A stretch of 64,000 nt of DNA from Formicarius rufipectus. Its lineage: Eukaryota; Chordata; Aves; Passeriformes; Formicariidae. The stretch spans positions 2,014,992 to 2,078,991 of the forward strand of contig VXAU01000691.1 of the NCBI GenBank assembly GCA_013399695.1. The letters run 5' to 3'. Numbering within the stretch: the first letter of the stretch is position 1; each line of letters begins with the position of its first letter. A program made the translations under genes and the position numbers. Shown piece after piece: positions 1-13,500 of this stretch. Under the pieces are notes generated by a model. It was not told the DNA's origin. It saw only the letters and a list, made by a program, of their open reading frames with translations, and made no database searches.

Positions 1-3000
1 GGGGGGAAAAAGCCTCCAACATGTAGAGATGTACTTGGAAAACTTTTCTAGTTGACTTGAATATTGTCATCGTAGTGACTGTGGTGAGAGGACCCTGGCT
101 GGACACCCGGTGCCCTCTGAAGCTGCTCTATCATTCCCAAAAATTATATGAAAGGCTTGTGGGTCGTGGTAATACACAAGTTACTGTAATGGACAAACCA
201 GATTCAACTTGGGGAAAATAGTTTAATTTACCAATCAAATCAAAGTAGGAGAATAAAAAATAAAAGCTAAATCTCACAACATCTCCCCCCCCACCCCACA
301 CCCCTTCCTTCTTCCTAGGCTCAGCTTTTCTTCTGGTTTTTCTCTACCTCCTGAGTGGTGAAGAGAGTCATGGAATGTGGGCTGCACCAGTTCATCACAC
401 ATTGTCCTGCCCTTCCTTCCCACTCAGGAGGAGGACTCCTCGTGCTCTTTCCCTCTTCCAGAGTGGGATTCACTCTTCTCCACAAACTTCTCCAACCTGA
501 GTCCTCCTCACCAGGCTCCAGTTCCTCACAAATTGTTCAAGAATGGAGTCCTGGAGGGGACTGACAGGAGCCTGACAGGACACAGGGAAAGCTTCCAGCA
601 GCTCCTCTCCCAAGCCAGTCCTGGAGCCCCCCTCTCCCAAAATCTGGCCACTCCAACCCCCTCCATGCTCCAATTTCCAGCACTGTTCTTCTTCCCCCTC
701 TGACAAAGAGAGCCTCGTGCAAGCTTTCACAGGTCTGATTCCCTTTCTGCTTTGTTTCCCATCAAATATTTACCTCTTCAGAAAAGCAAATTTACTGTAA
801 ACAAACACACCAAACTACAGCTGGTTAAAAAAAAAAAATATTTGCAGCAGCTAATCCCCCAAAGAGGGGGCCAGGAGCTGACAACTGATCAATGGTAGTG
901 ACAGCAGATTTCAACTGTCAAAGTGCAAACACTTCTTGAGAATTAACTGGGTGCCCGTCTGAGCTCCTCAGGCTGCAGAGGCTGCTTTGGCTTCTCGACC
1001 TGCTCCACCTCCAGCGGCAGGTGTCATTCTTGCAACTTTTGCAAGTGTTTCTTTAGGACTCTAAAGGGATTAATATCCTTCTTGAGAAATGTGATCCTAA
1101 CTATTGCTGCTCTTGCCACAGGAAATGATCAAGTAAAGGAAACAGCACTTTTGTTCTCCTTATGTTGCCCCACACCCCATCATACACCTTATCAGCTTTG
1201 CACAGTTGAGTTGTTCACTTCTACCCAGAGTTAGTTATTTAATGTTAAGAAATCCCATTTTCTGTCTAGGAGCTGGAGTTAAATGTGTGTTTAATTTAGT
1301 ATCTCTTTTGGCAATTACATGTTGCATGTCTGCAAATTTTTTTTTTTAATCATTTTATTTGATTTGCATTTGGAAAACCTTAGTTTTAAGAAACTGCTAG
1401 GGTGGAACAAAATAAGGCTTGTCTACAAATAAGGAGGGCTTTGCCAATGGTCCACTGACACGTAGTGAAAAGCTCTTCTTGCCGTCATTGAAGTTTGTTA
1501 TACTAAATAGATAAAGCACCCCAATGCATTAACAGAGAATATTTAGATAGTTCTTGAATAAAAACAACTGTCCAGCTTCCATCTCAGTTCATTAAATAGT
1601 TGCAAATAATTTTTCTCAGCTTTTTAAAAGAAAAATGCCTCTTTTTAATTTATTACCCATTCCTGGACATATTTCCAAAATCCATTTTATTAGGATTATT
1701 CTTACTCCTATTATCAACAATAAATTGAGACCTTTTGCCAAGTATTTAATATGCAGGGTGAATAAAGGCACTGGTGGTTTGTTTTTAAAACAAACAAAAA
1801 CCAAACCAATGTCTTGCTGGTGATAAGGAGCATGCAAACTCTTAATTGCTTTTGACACAAAGTGACACGAGCACCTTTGATATATAATTGGGGAGCGATG
1901 CAGTTTAACAAGTTTTAATTTCTGGTGCAGCTGGAAGACAATAAAGAGAAAGCATGAGAACAAATTAAACAGTATATAGGTCAATCATTCTATTAGCAGT
2001 CTTCAGGGAACACATATCTAATTTACATAATTGTATTTCTGCTGCAACCAGACATACTGCTGGGCTAATACGTGTTCTTGGTGAGCCTATAAAAACACTG
2101 AGCATGGCCTTTCCTACATTAAAGTATGGATAACCAGGATTACAGGAGCAAATGCATTATTAATTTTATCTAATCAGTATTTCAAGGTTAGCTTGCCCCA
2201 ATCTACGGAGTGTCCAGCAGCTCCACAGGTAGTGGTTTGTTGAATATTTTTCCCTCAAGGCCAAGATTAAGTTCATATGTTTTTCACACTTATATGCAAA
2301 TAAACCAAATTGCCAACTTTGTGCTTGAAGTTTGAGAAGGTCCAAGTTCTTTGTTGCCTTCTCTGCTGAATTTGGGCATCCTGCATTTGGCAAACTTTGG
2401 AGTTTACCAGTTAGTTACACTTTCAAATTCTCATAGAAGGTGCTCAAAGACTCTTTATATGCTCTTTACAAGCTGAAGCAGTGGGTTTCCATTACTTTTA
2501 TACTCACAAACAAAGGCAGTGATCTGTGTTTTATGGTATGAACTGAGTTGGAAAAAAGGGGCAAATTGGTTTGTAGTTGTTGTACAAGTTCAACTCCAAG
2601 TGCCTTTCATGTCAAAGCTGAGTTTATACTGCAGTATCAGTCCAACTGATCACTTCACCTCTGGAAAATGAAGAGGCAGTTGTGTAATAAGACAAGTTTA
2701 TGGGTGGGGCAGAGTTAGGAGTTGTGCCTGGAGCAGTGGGTCTCTCCTGGGGGCTGGTTGGTCTCTTTGTGAAGAACTGAGTGTGACTCTGCTGTTCCTG
2801 AGGCCGTGAAGGGTCCCATTCATGTGCTAAACTGGGGGCAGGCACTCGTGGTTAGGAACTCTTTCCTCTGAATTTAGAAATGGCCTTTCCATTTATTTGA
2901 ATAACTTAGCGAAAGCTGCTGCTTCTTTAAAAATAAAAATAGTGCCAACTACCCAAATAGTACAATTGGTGGTTTTATTAATTGCAACCCCTCAGTAGAA

Positions 3001-6000
3001 TTTTCCATATGAAACAAAACTGGTGTGGCAGGGTATGAAATAAGCTAAAATTCTAATCACCAGCAAAATAGGCTGGAGCAGAAATGCTGGACAATAAGAA
3101 TGTTAACAGTGTGTATGATCCAAATTGCTTTCACCTTAAGAGGAGCAAAAAGGAGTTTCTGGGTTTATTTTTGAATGCATCACACTGAAAAACCTGCTGG
3201 TAATAGAGTAGAATCTTTGCCCCAGTATTTTATTTTACCATTTCATTTTTTAAACCAATTCCAGAAGCTTTTATTTTAAAGAAAGATGTTGATGTACAAA
3301 TGACACTTAAAAAAAAAAAACAAAACAAACCTACTCACCACCCCATGCTCCAATGTTTACTTAATTGTTATGATTAGTGAGAAACTTGGTGGTTCTCCCC
3401 TTTTTAACTGCAACTTCTGCTAAGTATAATAAATGATTTCCAATTAAGGATTAGCAGAACTCGTGACAAGAGAAATCTCTGTCAATTTATTAAAACAAAG
3501 TTCTCTCTATAGTGGAATAAACAATGTAGAACATTAAAATATTGTGTCAGGAGTGTATGCTTAATTAAATTTATATTAGCTAGGTAATTCTTTACAATTT
3601 AATAGAATGATTTTTCTTTTTAAGTAGATTTCAGTTCTGTACTTGTAGAAAGGACAGACAAATTTCAGTATTCCAAATCTGGCTCATTTTAACAGCTGAA
3701 TCAGTTGGAGTTTTTATTGGTTTATTCATTAGTATTCACTCATTATTATTAGTGTATAAAGAGGAAATTATCCTAAAAGAGATCTTTGTTGCTTGTTATA
3801 ATATGCAACAGGCAACAGAATGACTACATTGGACTGGAATGATTGGGATTTAAGCCTTTGAGGTTTATGGGCAGCACTCAACATCTGGATTTGAAAATCC
3901 AGCCCATTGGTTTTATTTGTTGGAAAGCAACACTAAATCTTGTCCAGATGATCATCCCCATCTTGAGCACTTTGCAGAATTAGGATTGTTAGGAGGATGG
4001 ATCTGTCTTCTGAGAAGCAATGAGTCAGTCTGAACAGAAAGAGAGAAACTGCTGTGTTGAGTCATGATGCTCTTTAAAAGGCAGTATTTGCATTGCATTA
4101 AAAATAACTGAATTTGAATTCAGATTTCTGCCTTACTGCTCATGTTGGGAAGGTCATTGTTAATAAAAATAGACTGCAGAGATAACAAGCACTGATTATG
4201 ATTTCTCTCTTCACCTAATCAAATTCTAAAAGAAGTGTGGTGTAATTTGGGTGGTATCATCTCGGCAGATTACTTTTGGAGGTTCAGCTTCCTTGATGAA
4301 ATGATGTTAAATATTGTATCTGATTGTGTGAATTGGTTTACACACAGTCCTTCCTCCAAAAGAACATTTAATCACAAAAAGTTGGCAGTCTATAATTTGC
4401 TCAATGTATGCATAGCTGTATTTTAAAGGAGTGTTTTCTGAAGTGGTATTTCTTTTGGAAAAGGCATCATAGTGATTGTTCTAAAATCTATAATGACTGT
4501 TTGAGTGAATGTGAAACACATAGTGTATCTGACAGGGTGGAGACAGGAAAGTTTTTACTCTTTTCTGGATCTCCAAGTTGTAGTAGAGCTGCACCTCTGG
4601 TGCCTCTCTATACCCAGGCAAAGAGGAGCAAAAGGACTGTGACCTCCTCACTGAGAAAAATGAAGACATGAATTTGAATGGAAACAACTCTTTTGAGTGT
4701 ACAGCTCTAAACACATAAATTGAAACATAATGTTCAGTTAGGTCTGGAGATGTCTTAAACTGGCAGTGCTATCTCTTGTCAATGTGAAGCACAGCAATAT
4801 GGCCATTGCCAATGTGCCATTTGACTTGTTGCCACTCCAAAGTTGGCAGGACATGGAATTTCTCCACTCACCCTGGGGCGGTCAGCTGGGGAAAGGAGCA
4901 CAAAGCAGCCATGGAAGACAAGATTTGACACACAGATGGAGATTTGTAGTCAAGATATGATTACAATATACATACATATTCATATTGATACATGATATTG
5001 CTATTTTTAATGAGTATGAGTACCTTGGGTTCAAATTAATAAATTTTCCTAAGATATAGGAACAAAACAGGGAAAATATTGCAAATAAAAGGGAGTAAAA
5101 AATTCCCATCAGTAGTGCTTAAGAGAATTTATTACTGTTTTCCCTTCTCATGTGTTTAAAATCAGAGCAACTTCTTCCACTCTAGAACTAGAAAACATAC
5201 TTATTCTACTGTGAAACAGTAGTGAGGAACGAGGATGGTGTAACATTAATGGAAGTTAAACAGCACGACCAAAAGCCTGAGACTACCTATGTGGCAAAGA
5301 AACCAAGTATTTGCTGAGAATGCCATACAGTTCTGGAAGTTATTCCATGTAAACCAGCTCCTCTAGCCCTGCATCACAGTGATCCACACTGAGCCATGTG
5401 TGAGGAAACAGATGAAGTGCAACCCCAGTGTGAATTTATGCAAACCAAGGGCTGTCACACATAGAGCTCCCATGAAGGGATGCAGGTTATGGTAATCACT
5501 GCAGGCACATCCCTGAAAGGCTCTGAAATCTGGCATGCTCTGAAGTGCTTCTGTGAAACAGGGGCCACATCCTGCCTTGCAATCTTGTTATTCAGTTTTG
5601 GAAGTGGAGTTCCCCTTGGCACCCCTATTCTCCTCCGTAGTTACGGCTCTTTAATCTTTACTACCTTTTTTCCAAAATTGTAAGTGAAAGTGGTTTTGAC
5701 AATGGCACAGCTCTTTCCTTTTCCTTTTTACACATGGCTTCTACTTTTGGAAAACATGAGAAGAGAGTGACAGTGCAATACAGGATGCACTGAAGGTGAG
5801 GGCTGTTGTTTTGTGCTCATAATCCCAGACAGCAGTGGGACAACATCTGAAGGGTTAGGAAAATCGGTTCTTGAAGGGAAATACTTTTCCTAGCATTCTG
5901 TGATGCTTTGCCTGAAGTTTACCTTTTCAATTTCAGGAGTCACAGCCTCTTTTACTTGTAAAAGTTCCTCTTAAATCTTTAGTCTTAAATCCTAGTCCAG

Positions 6001-6957
6001 CTGAAAGCAAGTTCAGATGCACAGTTGCTGGCCAAGTATTGCCTTCCTGAATTAACGCAAGTTGCCGTGATCAGCTTCTCTAGCGTGGCATGCCCTTCCC
6101 TCTGCAGGACTGTGGCTATGTGTTTAAGTACTGACTGTCTAGTTAAATGCTGTGGAGAGAAAAATTCTGAGCACAGGAGGAATAAAGAAAACAAAACAAA
6201 AAAAAAAAGGCAGTGAATGACAGGGGAAGGAGAAGTTCAAACACAGCAGAGAGTAAGAGAGGAAATGAAGGGAGAGGACCCTGTCATCAATCTATCCCAT
6301 TAGCTCTGAATTGTCACAGAAAAACATGGGTAATCACAACAGTGATAGCAACAGGGTCTGTCTGACTCCACATTCAAGTGGAAATACAGTCTGCCTCGAG
6401 CTTTTAGAGCACTATTAGCATGGCTTCAGCCTCAACTCTCTGATTTTGATTCTTTATGACCTTCTGTGTCAGACTCTCCACTAGAAAGAAACGTGACTTC
6501 CAAATTTCAGCTCTTTCTGAGATGATTTCAAGCCTGCAGGCTTGAGTTCTTTGTGACAGCAAAACACAAATGAAACAGCAAGACGTGTTGTCTGTGTGCT
6601 TGGACAGCAGTTTTATGAGCTCTGCCTTCTCCTGGGGAGTGAATTCTCCCTCCTGGTTGTTGTGACCATCATCCACTCGAACTGAGGCAACAAGTGTGTG
6701 GGCTTTGGGGTTTTTTATCTGAGCCATGAATGTGCAATTGCATATGGGGCATGTGTTTTTTGGGTTTTTTTTCCTCCCATCACTACTAAAGCTTCTCATT
6801 AATGTTAATGAGCCACATGCACTTATCTGGAGGAAAGGGCTCTAATTAGTTTCATTATCTTTCCTTTATCATACCAAGGAGTGCTTCCTCTTAGAAACAG
6901 GTGAGGACACTGATTTTTGCAGCTATCCAGTGGTCCCCAAATGAATCAGTAATGGCT
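1..6957. other. Intergenic, downstream of KLHL4
   Basis: AT-rich DNA without a recognisable gene on either strand. Open frames here are short and none matches a family I know. The stretch contains homopolymer runs (T run near 1337-1348, A run near 3310-3321) and an A-rich tract near 6185-6208. No CR1 end, LTR edge or structured RNA was recognised. It lies more than 30 kb beyond the KLHL4 stop codon in the direction of that gene's transcription. Confidence 0.6.
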
Positions 6958-7505
6958 TGTGCTGGTTTTGGCTGGGATAGAGGGAGTTTTCCTCACAGGA
7001 GCTGGTGTAGGGCTGTGTTTTGGAATTGTGCTGGAAACAGGGTAACCCAGGGATGTTGGGCAGGGCTTGCACACACTCAGGGCCTTTTGTGCTCCTCACC
7101 CCACCAGAGAAGGGGCTGGGGGTGCACGGGGAGCTGAGAGGGGGCACACTAGGACAGCTGACCCCACATGACCCGGGGGATATCCCAGACCACATGGCAT
7201 CACACTCTGGAAATAAAAAGGGGGAAGAAGAAGGAAGGATGGGGACATTTTGTGTTTTGTCTTCCCAGGTCATCATTAGGAGTGAAGGAGCTTGGCTTTC
7301 TTAGGAGTGGCTGAATTCCTGCCTGCAATGAAAACTGGGGAATTAACTCCTTGTTTGGCTTGGTTGTGTGCAAGGCTTTTGCTTTGCTTATTAAACTGTC
7401 TTTGTCTCAACCCAAGAGTTTTCTCATTTTTACTCGTCCTATTCTGTCCCACTCCCTGAGACAGGGACAGTGAGTGGGGCTGAGGTGCTGACTGGGACTA
7501 AATTC
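6958..7505 (+). mobile_element. Solo LTR, endogenous retrovirus (ERVL-like)
   Basis: The segment begins TGTGCTGGTTTTGGCTGGG, a typical opening of a common LTR type in passerine genomes. It continues with other hallmarks of that type: a GC-richer U3 region, a TATA-like AAATAAAAAG near 7210, an R/U5 part ending in a T-rich region, and an ATTAAA polyadenylation motif at 7390-7395 before the phrase CTGTCTTTGTCTCAACCC. No retroviral coding sequence was recognised on either side, so it is read as a solo LTR. The left edge is clear. The right edge is approximate because the expected terminal CA is not visible, and no target-site duplication is evident, which suggests an old, eroded copy. The ERVL-like assignment is from memory of the LTR style and needs a repeat-library match. 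Confidence 0.72.
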
Positions 7506-10500
7506 TTACTAAGAAAATATTTAATTTAAATTTACTGAGGGTGTTTTGGGGTACTTGTATTAAGATGTGTCTATACATAAGAGGAGGTAGAGCTTGTCAC
7601 AACAGCAAGTTAACTCTTAGTCAGGAAATCTCTTCCTTGTTCTCATCTTTGAGTCTTCCAAACTCCAGGATCCTCCTCCCCTTTCCCCAGCATGTTAGGA
7701 AATACTGCACAGCCCCTGATCAGATTCACCTCCAACATGATTATTACAGTTTAGGCAGAAAGAAAGACAACTTAGTTCCTTTTCTGAAATGTTCATGGAG
7801 TACAGTATTTCATTAAGCCTCACATGAACATTTGTTCCCTTCTTATTTTGAGCATTTTAAATCCTCTGTGATGTTTTGGCTTTCCCATGAGTGAGTTTTT
7901 TCATGAATGGATTCAGAAAAGAGCCCCTTGGGAGACCTTGTACCATCCTCATCTCGTTGTTTGGTAGGAACTGGCTTCTTGTGAAACTGCAAATAGGATT
8001 AAAGCAGAATGCTCCAAGAGAAATGTCAGCCTCTTCACTGAATTTAAATTATTTTGTCCTAATTCTGAGATGAATGTGTACAGCTGTAGGAACAAGTGCT
8101 CTCCCATGTCTAGAAATACATGTGGTGAAAAATCACCTAAAACACAATACAAACTGCCAGGCATATGGAAGCAACAGAAACAGAAAAATGTGGAAAAGCT
8201 CTTTAACAAAAAGTCTTTCCCTCCTCATAGCAACGAGTAGAAATGGAGGAAAGAGGTTTATGAAGCATAAAAGGCTGAGTGGCTGTAAACTGGCCCTTTT
8301 CAGCTGTATTTTGGCTGACTGACAGCAGGGTCTCTTGGCTGAATAGAGGGGGGGAAGAAACTACCTTAATTTATAGTTAAACTTTGAGAAGGATTCTGCA
8401 GCAGCATTAAGGTATTAACAGGTTGGTCTTTGATGCCAGGAGCAGATCCGTGGAGATAAACAGGAACCATGAAGGTCCTTATATGTATTTGAGGGTCTCT
8501 AGCCCAGTCTGAATCCTCCAATGCGTACTAGAAGAGCATCTTCCCGTTCAGCTTTCACTGAGAAGAGTCTCTGGCATGGGAAGCTGCAAACGTACCCAGT
8601 TATTTCCCTTGGGATGTTCTTTGAAGGATGAAACTTGGTAAATGGGCAATTTTCTTGCCTGTAGAATTTTGTGGACAGGTTTGCAGTATTAGAGATGTAA
8701 GAAAATAGACTTAATAAGGAAGGGGTAAAAATGTTTCATTATTTTAGCCAAATTGTATGATTTATTGGTTTTTATTATAGAGAAGATAAAGAGGAAATGA
8801 AGAATTGTGAAGGTTACAAATCTGAGTGGTCTTAAACAACTGTGGGTTACCTGAGGGCCATGTTCTGAACATGATTCTTGCATGTCTTGCCAAATATAAA
8901 GGAATACTACACAGGACAGAAGTGTTTGGTATCATTTTAAAGAGAGGATGTACAAAGCTTTCTCTCCAGTTCATCCCAAGCTGTAGGACTGATAACACAG
9001 GTACCATGGCAAGTGACAATATTGCAATTACTTGTAGTTAGCTGAAAAAATTTAAGATCTGACCCTTGCTATGATGCCACCTGAACCAGCAAATATTTAC
9101 CATGCCTTGCACAAGCAGCAAGCAGAAACACATTGCAAGTTTTAATGTGTTCAGGATCATTAAGTTGATTGTGTCGATTTGTTAAGGTGCCAAGTAATGA
9201 TTTTACAGGTAATTAGACTTTAACAGGCAGAAACAAATTTATGTCCTCCTTGTTTTTATGATGTATGTAATGATAGACACACGATCATAGAAGCTGTTGT
9301 TTTTAGGTACACACCATTTCTTAATGTCCTAGAGCAAATGAAATATTACATGTCAGGAACTGATCAGTGACTGTATAAAACACATTAGTAGCTTTTCTTC
9401 TTTTAGCTCCTGTTAATCGAAGCTCATTCATCATGTCATAGAAAGATGGAATGTCTCAGGTTATTCCTGCTGCATGGAGAAATGGCAGTGAACCTTTAAG
9501 GTCAAGAGGAGAAGACAATGGTTGCAGGTTATTACAATTGTTTTTTCTGTGGCTGATCCTCACGAGGCTGTGGCAGATTTTATTTGGTTTATTTCTCAGT
9601 GCAAATAGGGGGAAACACACCTCAGGACTCGTCTGGAAAAGGAGTTTGGATTTATTTCCATAGAAGTTTATGTATTTGCTCTTTCCTGGCCTTTGTATAC
9701 CAGAACCACAACAAAGCACTGGGGTTTTTTTAAGTAGCATTTACAGTGTTAGTAACAATTAGCACCTGTTCCTGTTACTGCTCTCACAGTTGCACATCCC
9801 AAGTGATGACTATAAATCCTGAGTTCTAGAAAACAAACTGATGGTAATTATTAACCAGTAGGAGCCATGGAATAAATCTGTATGTGGAATTCCTTTGCAG
9901 CTTCTCCTGGACCCAGCAATAGTAGCTCACAAAGAATAGAGTATAGAAATTGGCCAATTGTTATTATTTTGTGCATGAGCTCAGATTGGGTATTAATTAA
10001 AGACAGGGCAATAAGCTTTGGCCTTCAACTGTGTTGCTATTTTTTCCTGCAGGAACACAACATGAAGGGAGTGTAGAAGGTCCACACATTGTTCATTGCT
10101 TTGAGAAAATCAGGTTTTTGTGATGTTTGGCTTTTGATAGCATAAAGCTTCCTGTCAATCAGCTCTATTGTTGGTTGAATTGATTACCACGAAAATGTGG
10201 AGCTGTAGTCTGCATCATGCTGCCTGTTGTCTGATACTTCAGAAATAAGATGTTTACTTCAGTGAATTCTTATATGTAATTACAGTGTTGCTATTCGTGA
10301 CAGTATGGGTAAAAATATGTCAGAGCATTTTATGTCACAGAGCTATTTTAAGGAGTGAAAAATGGAATGATGATTTATCTGTGGCCAAAAGTATCTCAGT
10401 GCCCTGCCTGTGACAGCTACAAAAAGACACCCACTCCTTTTCCTCTGGGAATTGTTCACCTGAGTCTGGAACAAATACAATCCAAAAGTCTGCAAATGGA

Positions 10501-13500
10501 AAAATATGAACCAGAGGGTTTTTGTTTCAGCCCTAAATGGATCTGCATTTTGCCAGAATACTTTAGCTCTCATCCCTTTATAGGGACCTGATTTAGTTGA
10601 GCTCTACCATTAAGTTGGAATTGAGTGGAAAGCAGTCCTGGTACTTCTTTAGTATAATCAGGTTTTTGAAAAAACCTCTTTAACGTGCAACAGAGACATA
10701 GCACTGCTCATTTTATAGTAATTTTTATATGTATATATTTTAAATAAAGCAGTGAAAAATAAATGGAAGTTTAGGCTAAATTGAACTGGTGTGTATCCAG
10801 TTACAAACCAGTGTGAGCTGAGCTGTAGCTCTGGTCAGGCAGTTTGTTTGCTTTTAATGAAAAATCTAGGAATAGAGCCTGTTCTATATTAGATCCTAAG
10901 GAAACATGCAAAATATGGGTTTCATTATTTTCTTTGCCAAAATGGAGTTTTCAGCAATTTCTCTTTTTAGCTATACACATTTCTCCTTGAAGCTGCCCAA
11001 TCATGTGGCTTTTTCAGGAAATAAGAACTGAATTCTGATCTCCTGCTCGCTTGAACAAGGAGATATGTTGAAAATTGTAGAAATAACTGAGGTTTTCTTT
11101 AAAATTTAGTTACAAGAGGTGATGGTGGAAGTATTTGCATTATTCATAATACTGAAACAGAAGCAAAGGTATGGTAAGTTGTTTACAAATAGTAGTTGAG
11201 GAACAGTTTATCTTCTTTACCCTTGTTCTGGACAAGGAACTGTTCTGGACTACTTTTGTCCACAAGAAAGGACTCACAGGCCACCTTACGGACAAAAAGA
11301 AGTGCAATTTTTATCACTTGTGCTTCAATGTACTAAATGACTTTCAGTGTATTTTAAATTTTGAAATGCACAAAAAGAGCAGAACTAGACAGGATTTTTG
11401 CTAGGGTTCCATTCTGATTAATTATCTCTGGGATCAGAGCCTACAGCTAAATCCTGCAACCAAATATTACTCAGGTCTTTTTGAACACATTATTTGTACT
11501 GTTTTGAGGCTTCTCAAGTGAGTCTGTCTCCTACACAAATTAAGGTTACTCTGCTTTTGATCATGCTGATGTCACCTGTTATGAAACCCAAGTGGGTGAT
11601 ATTATCGGCTGTGATGCCAGCAGAGTAAATGGGTTTATGTCGTGCTGAGGACTCTAAATGTTGTATTTTGATCCCTGTTTGGGTTCACAAACAGCCAGTG
11701 GGACTGTCCATAGCCCTGTTCTGTCCTTGCCTGGCAGGCAGTATTCCTTGGAGTTTACAAATCTCAGTTGTTTGGCACTAGATAAAATACTTGCACTCCA
11801 TGAATTACGTTATCCTGTAACTAGCACTGTGTTACAAATTAACATGTCATATTTGGAGCAGTTACAGAAATCTGTCATTGAATGTGTGGTTAGAATCTAC
11901 ATCCTCACAGATCCTCCGAGTTCAGCTGAAACACTTGGTCCACCTTTGGATCTGTCTGAAATTGCTTTAAGCAAGTACAGGATCCTGTGCTGCCTAAAGT
12001 ATTGTACCTCTGTAAGTCAATCAAAAGAAATCCCATTAAATTGGAGTACAGCTGCCAACGTCTGCCCAAAATATTGCTGACTTAAATACTTCAAGTTATT
12101 TTATCTGCTGTCTTCCACACTGCCCAGACACTGTCACTAATGACCTCAGTTACTCTGGAGTTATTTGAAAAGTGCTTTAGATCTCTAGATTTTTAAAATG
12201 AGTGATGCTGTTGCCCTAGAAATGTAATTTGATCAGTGTAAGATTATAAAAAAATAATAATTGCATATGAATCCAGCTCTAGACAATTGGTTTGACTCCA
12301 ACATCCTGTCCAGCCTTCGTAGGACCCCTAAAAAGAGCTGCTGTCACCGAAGGAAGCTGAAATGCCCTGTTATTTGAACTTTTACAGAGATCTGTACTAT
12401 TCCTATGTAATTCCCAATGGCAGGTCTGAAAGGCTGCTGCTTTTAATTAGTCCTGATTTCAGCAAGAATGTGACACCAAAATGGTTCAGTTTGGAACAAA
12501 ACAAAGTTAAAGAAATTCAAACCTGCTGCAGCCATTTCCTGACTATTGCTATACCCCTAATTTGCCCTGTCTGGTTTATCATGAACAAATTACATTTTCT
12601 CATGATGATTAATTTATTATTTTAATAGGGTTGTTTTAATATACCAGCCTATTTATGCTGTTAATGCTCTTTAATAACATTAAAATGACTGGACTGCTAT
12701 GTAGCAAAGATCTTAACTACCTCACGTCATCATGATTTCTTTTGCTTTGGAAACATTGAAAAGCACACTTTGTTAGGTCATCTTCTGATTTCTTTTTCTA
12801 TAATTTATCTGATTACAATAAAATAATTCATAGTCCTATAACTTCCCATTATTCAACAATGTGAATTATCATCTGCTTAAGATCACAGAAGAGAAAGTGC
12901 TTTGAGTCGTTACAATGAGATTTATCCTTTTCTGGTTATAAATTGTTTTATTTAAGTAAATCCTTGGACAATTTATTTTGGTAGCTTAGAACCTCCTGTA
13001 TTCAGTGCCACCAGATACTGTTGCAGTTTGTTGTGTGTGTCTCGGTTAATTTATATGAAGTTCCAACGAATTTTTCCAAGTCAAATGCCAGGATCTTGCT
13101 TACCAATGTTTTTTTAATTACGAGAGAGTCATCGTAAACTGGTCTTCACTATTCCGCTCCTATCAAGCTGGTTGCTTCTGCGAATTGCAGTTTGAGACTA
13201 CAACCCTTAGCCTTTCATAATGCAGAAATAGTTCCAAAATCCTGAGAGAATATGGTGCAGTAATTTCATATTCCTTGTGGTGGGAAGTGGGAAGAATCTT
13301 CAAGATCCCCTCGCACAAGCGTCAAGATGCGCCGAGAACCGGCATTTGGAGACCAGATGCCTCTAAAAGCTACAGGCTGGTTTTCAGAGTCAATTTAGCT
13401 AAAAAAGGGGGGGAAAAGAAGGGAAAAGCCTGCTGCCTTTGGTCACACTGCAGTCAGGCAACCAAATGAAAGGAGGCTGTGATATCTTGCTTTAATTTAT

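Noticed and set aside
6404..6799. 131-codon minus-strand frame with a CPIC motif, considered as a zinc-finger gene or processed pseudogene
   Set aside because: The cysteine and histidine spacing does not complete a known zinc finger, and I cannot match it to any parent gene. A protein database search would settle it.
11658..12080. 140-codon open frame, plus strand
   Set aside because: No recognisable domain, no splice partner and no nearby gene structure; within chance expectation.
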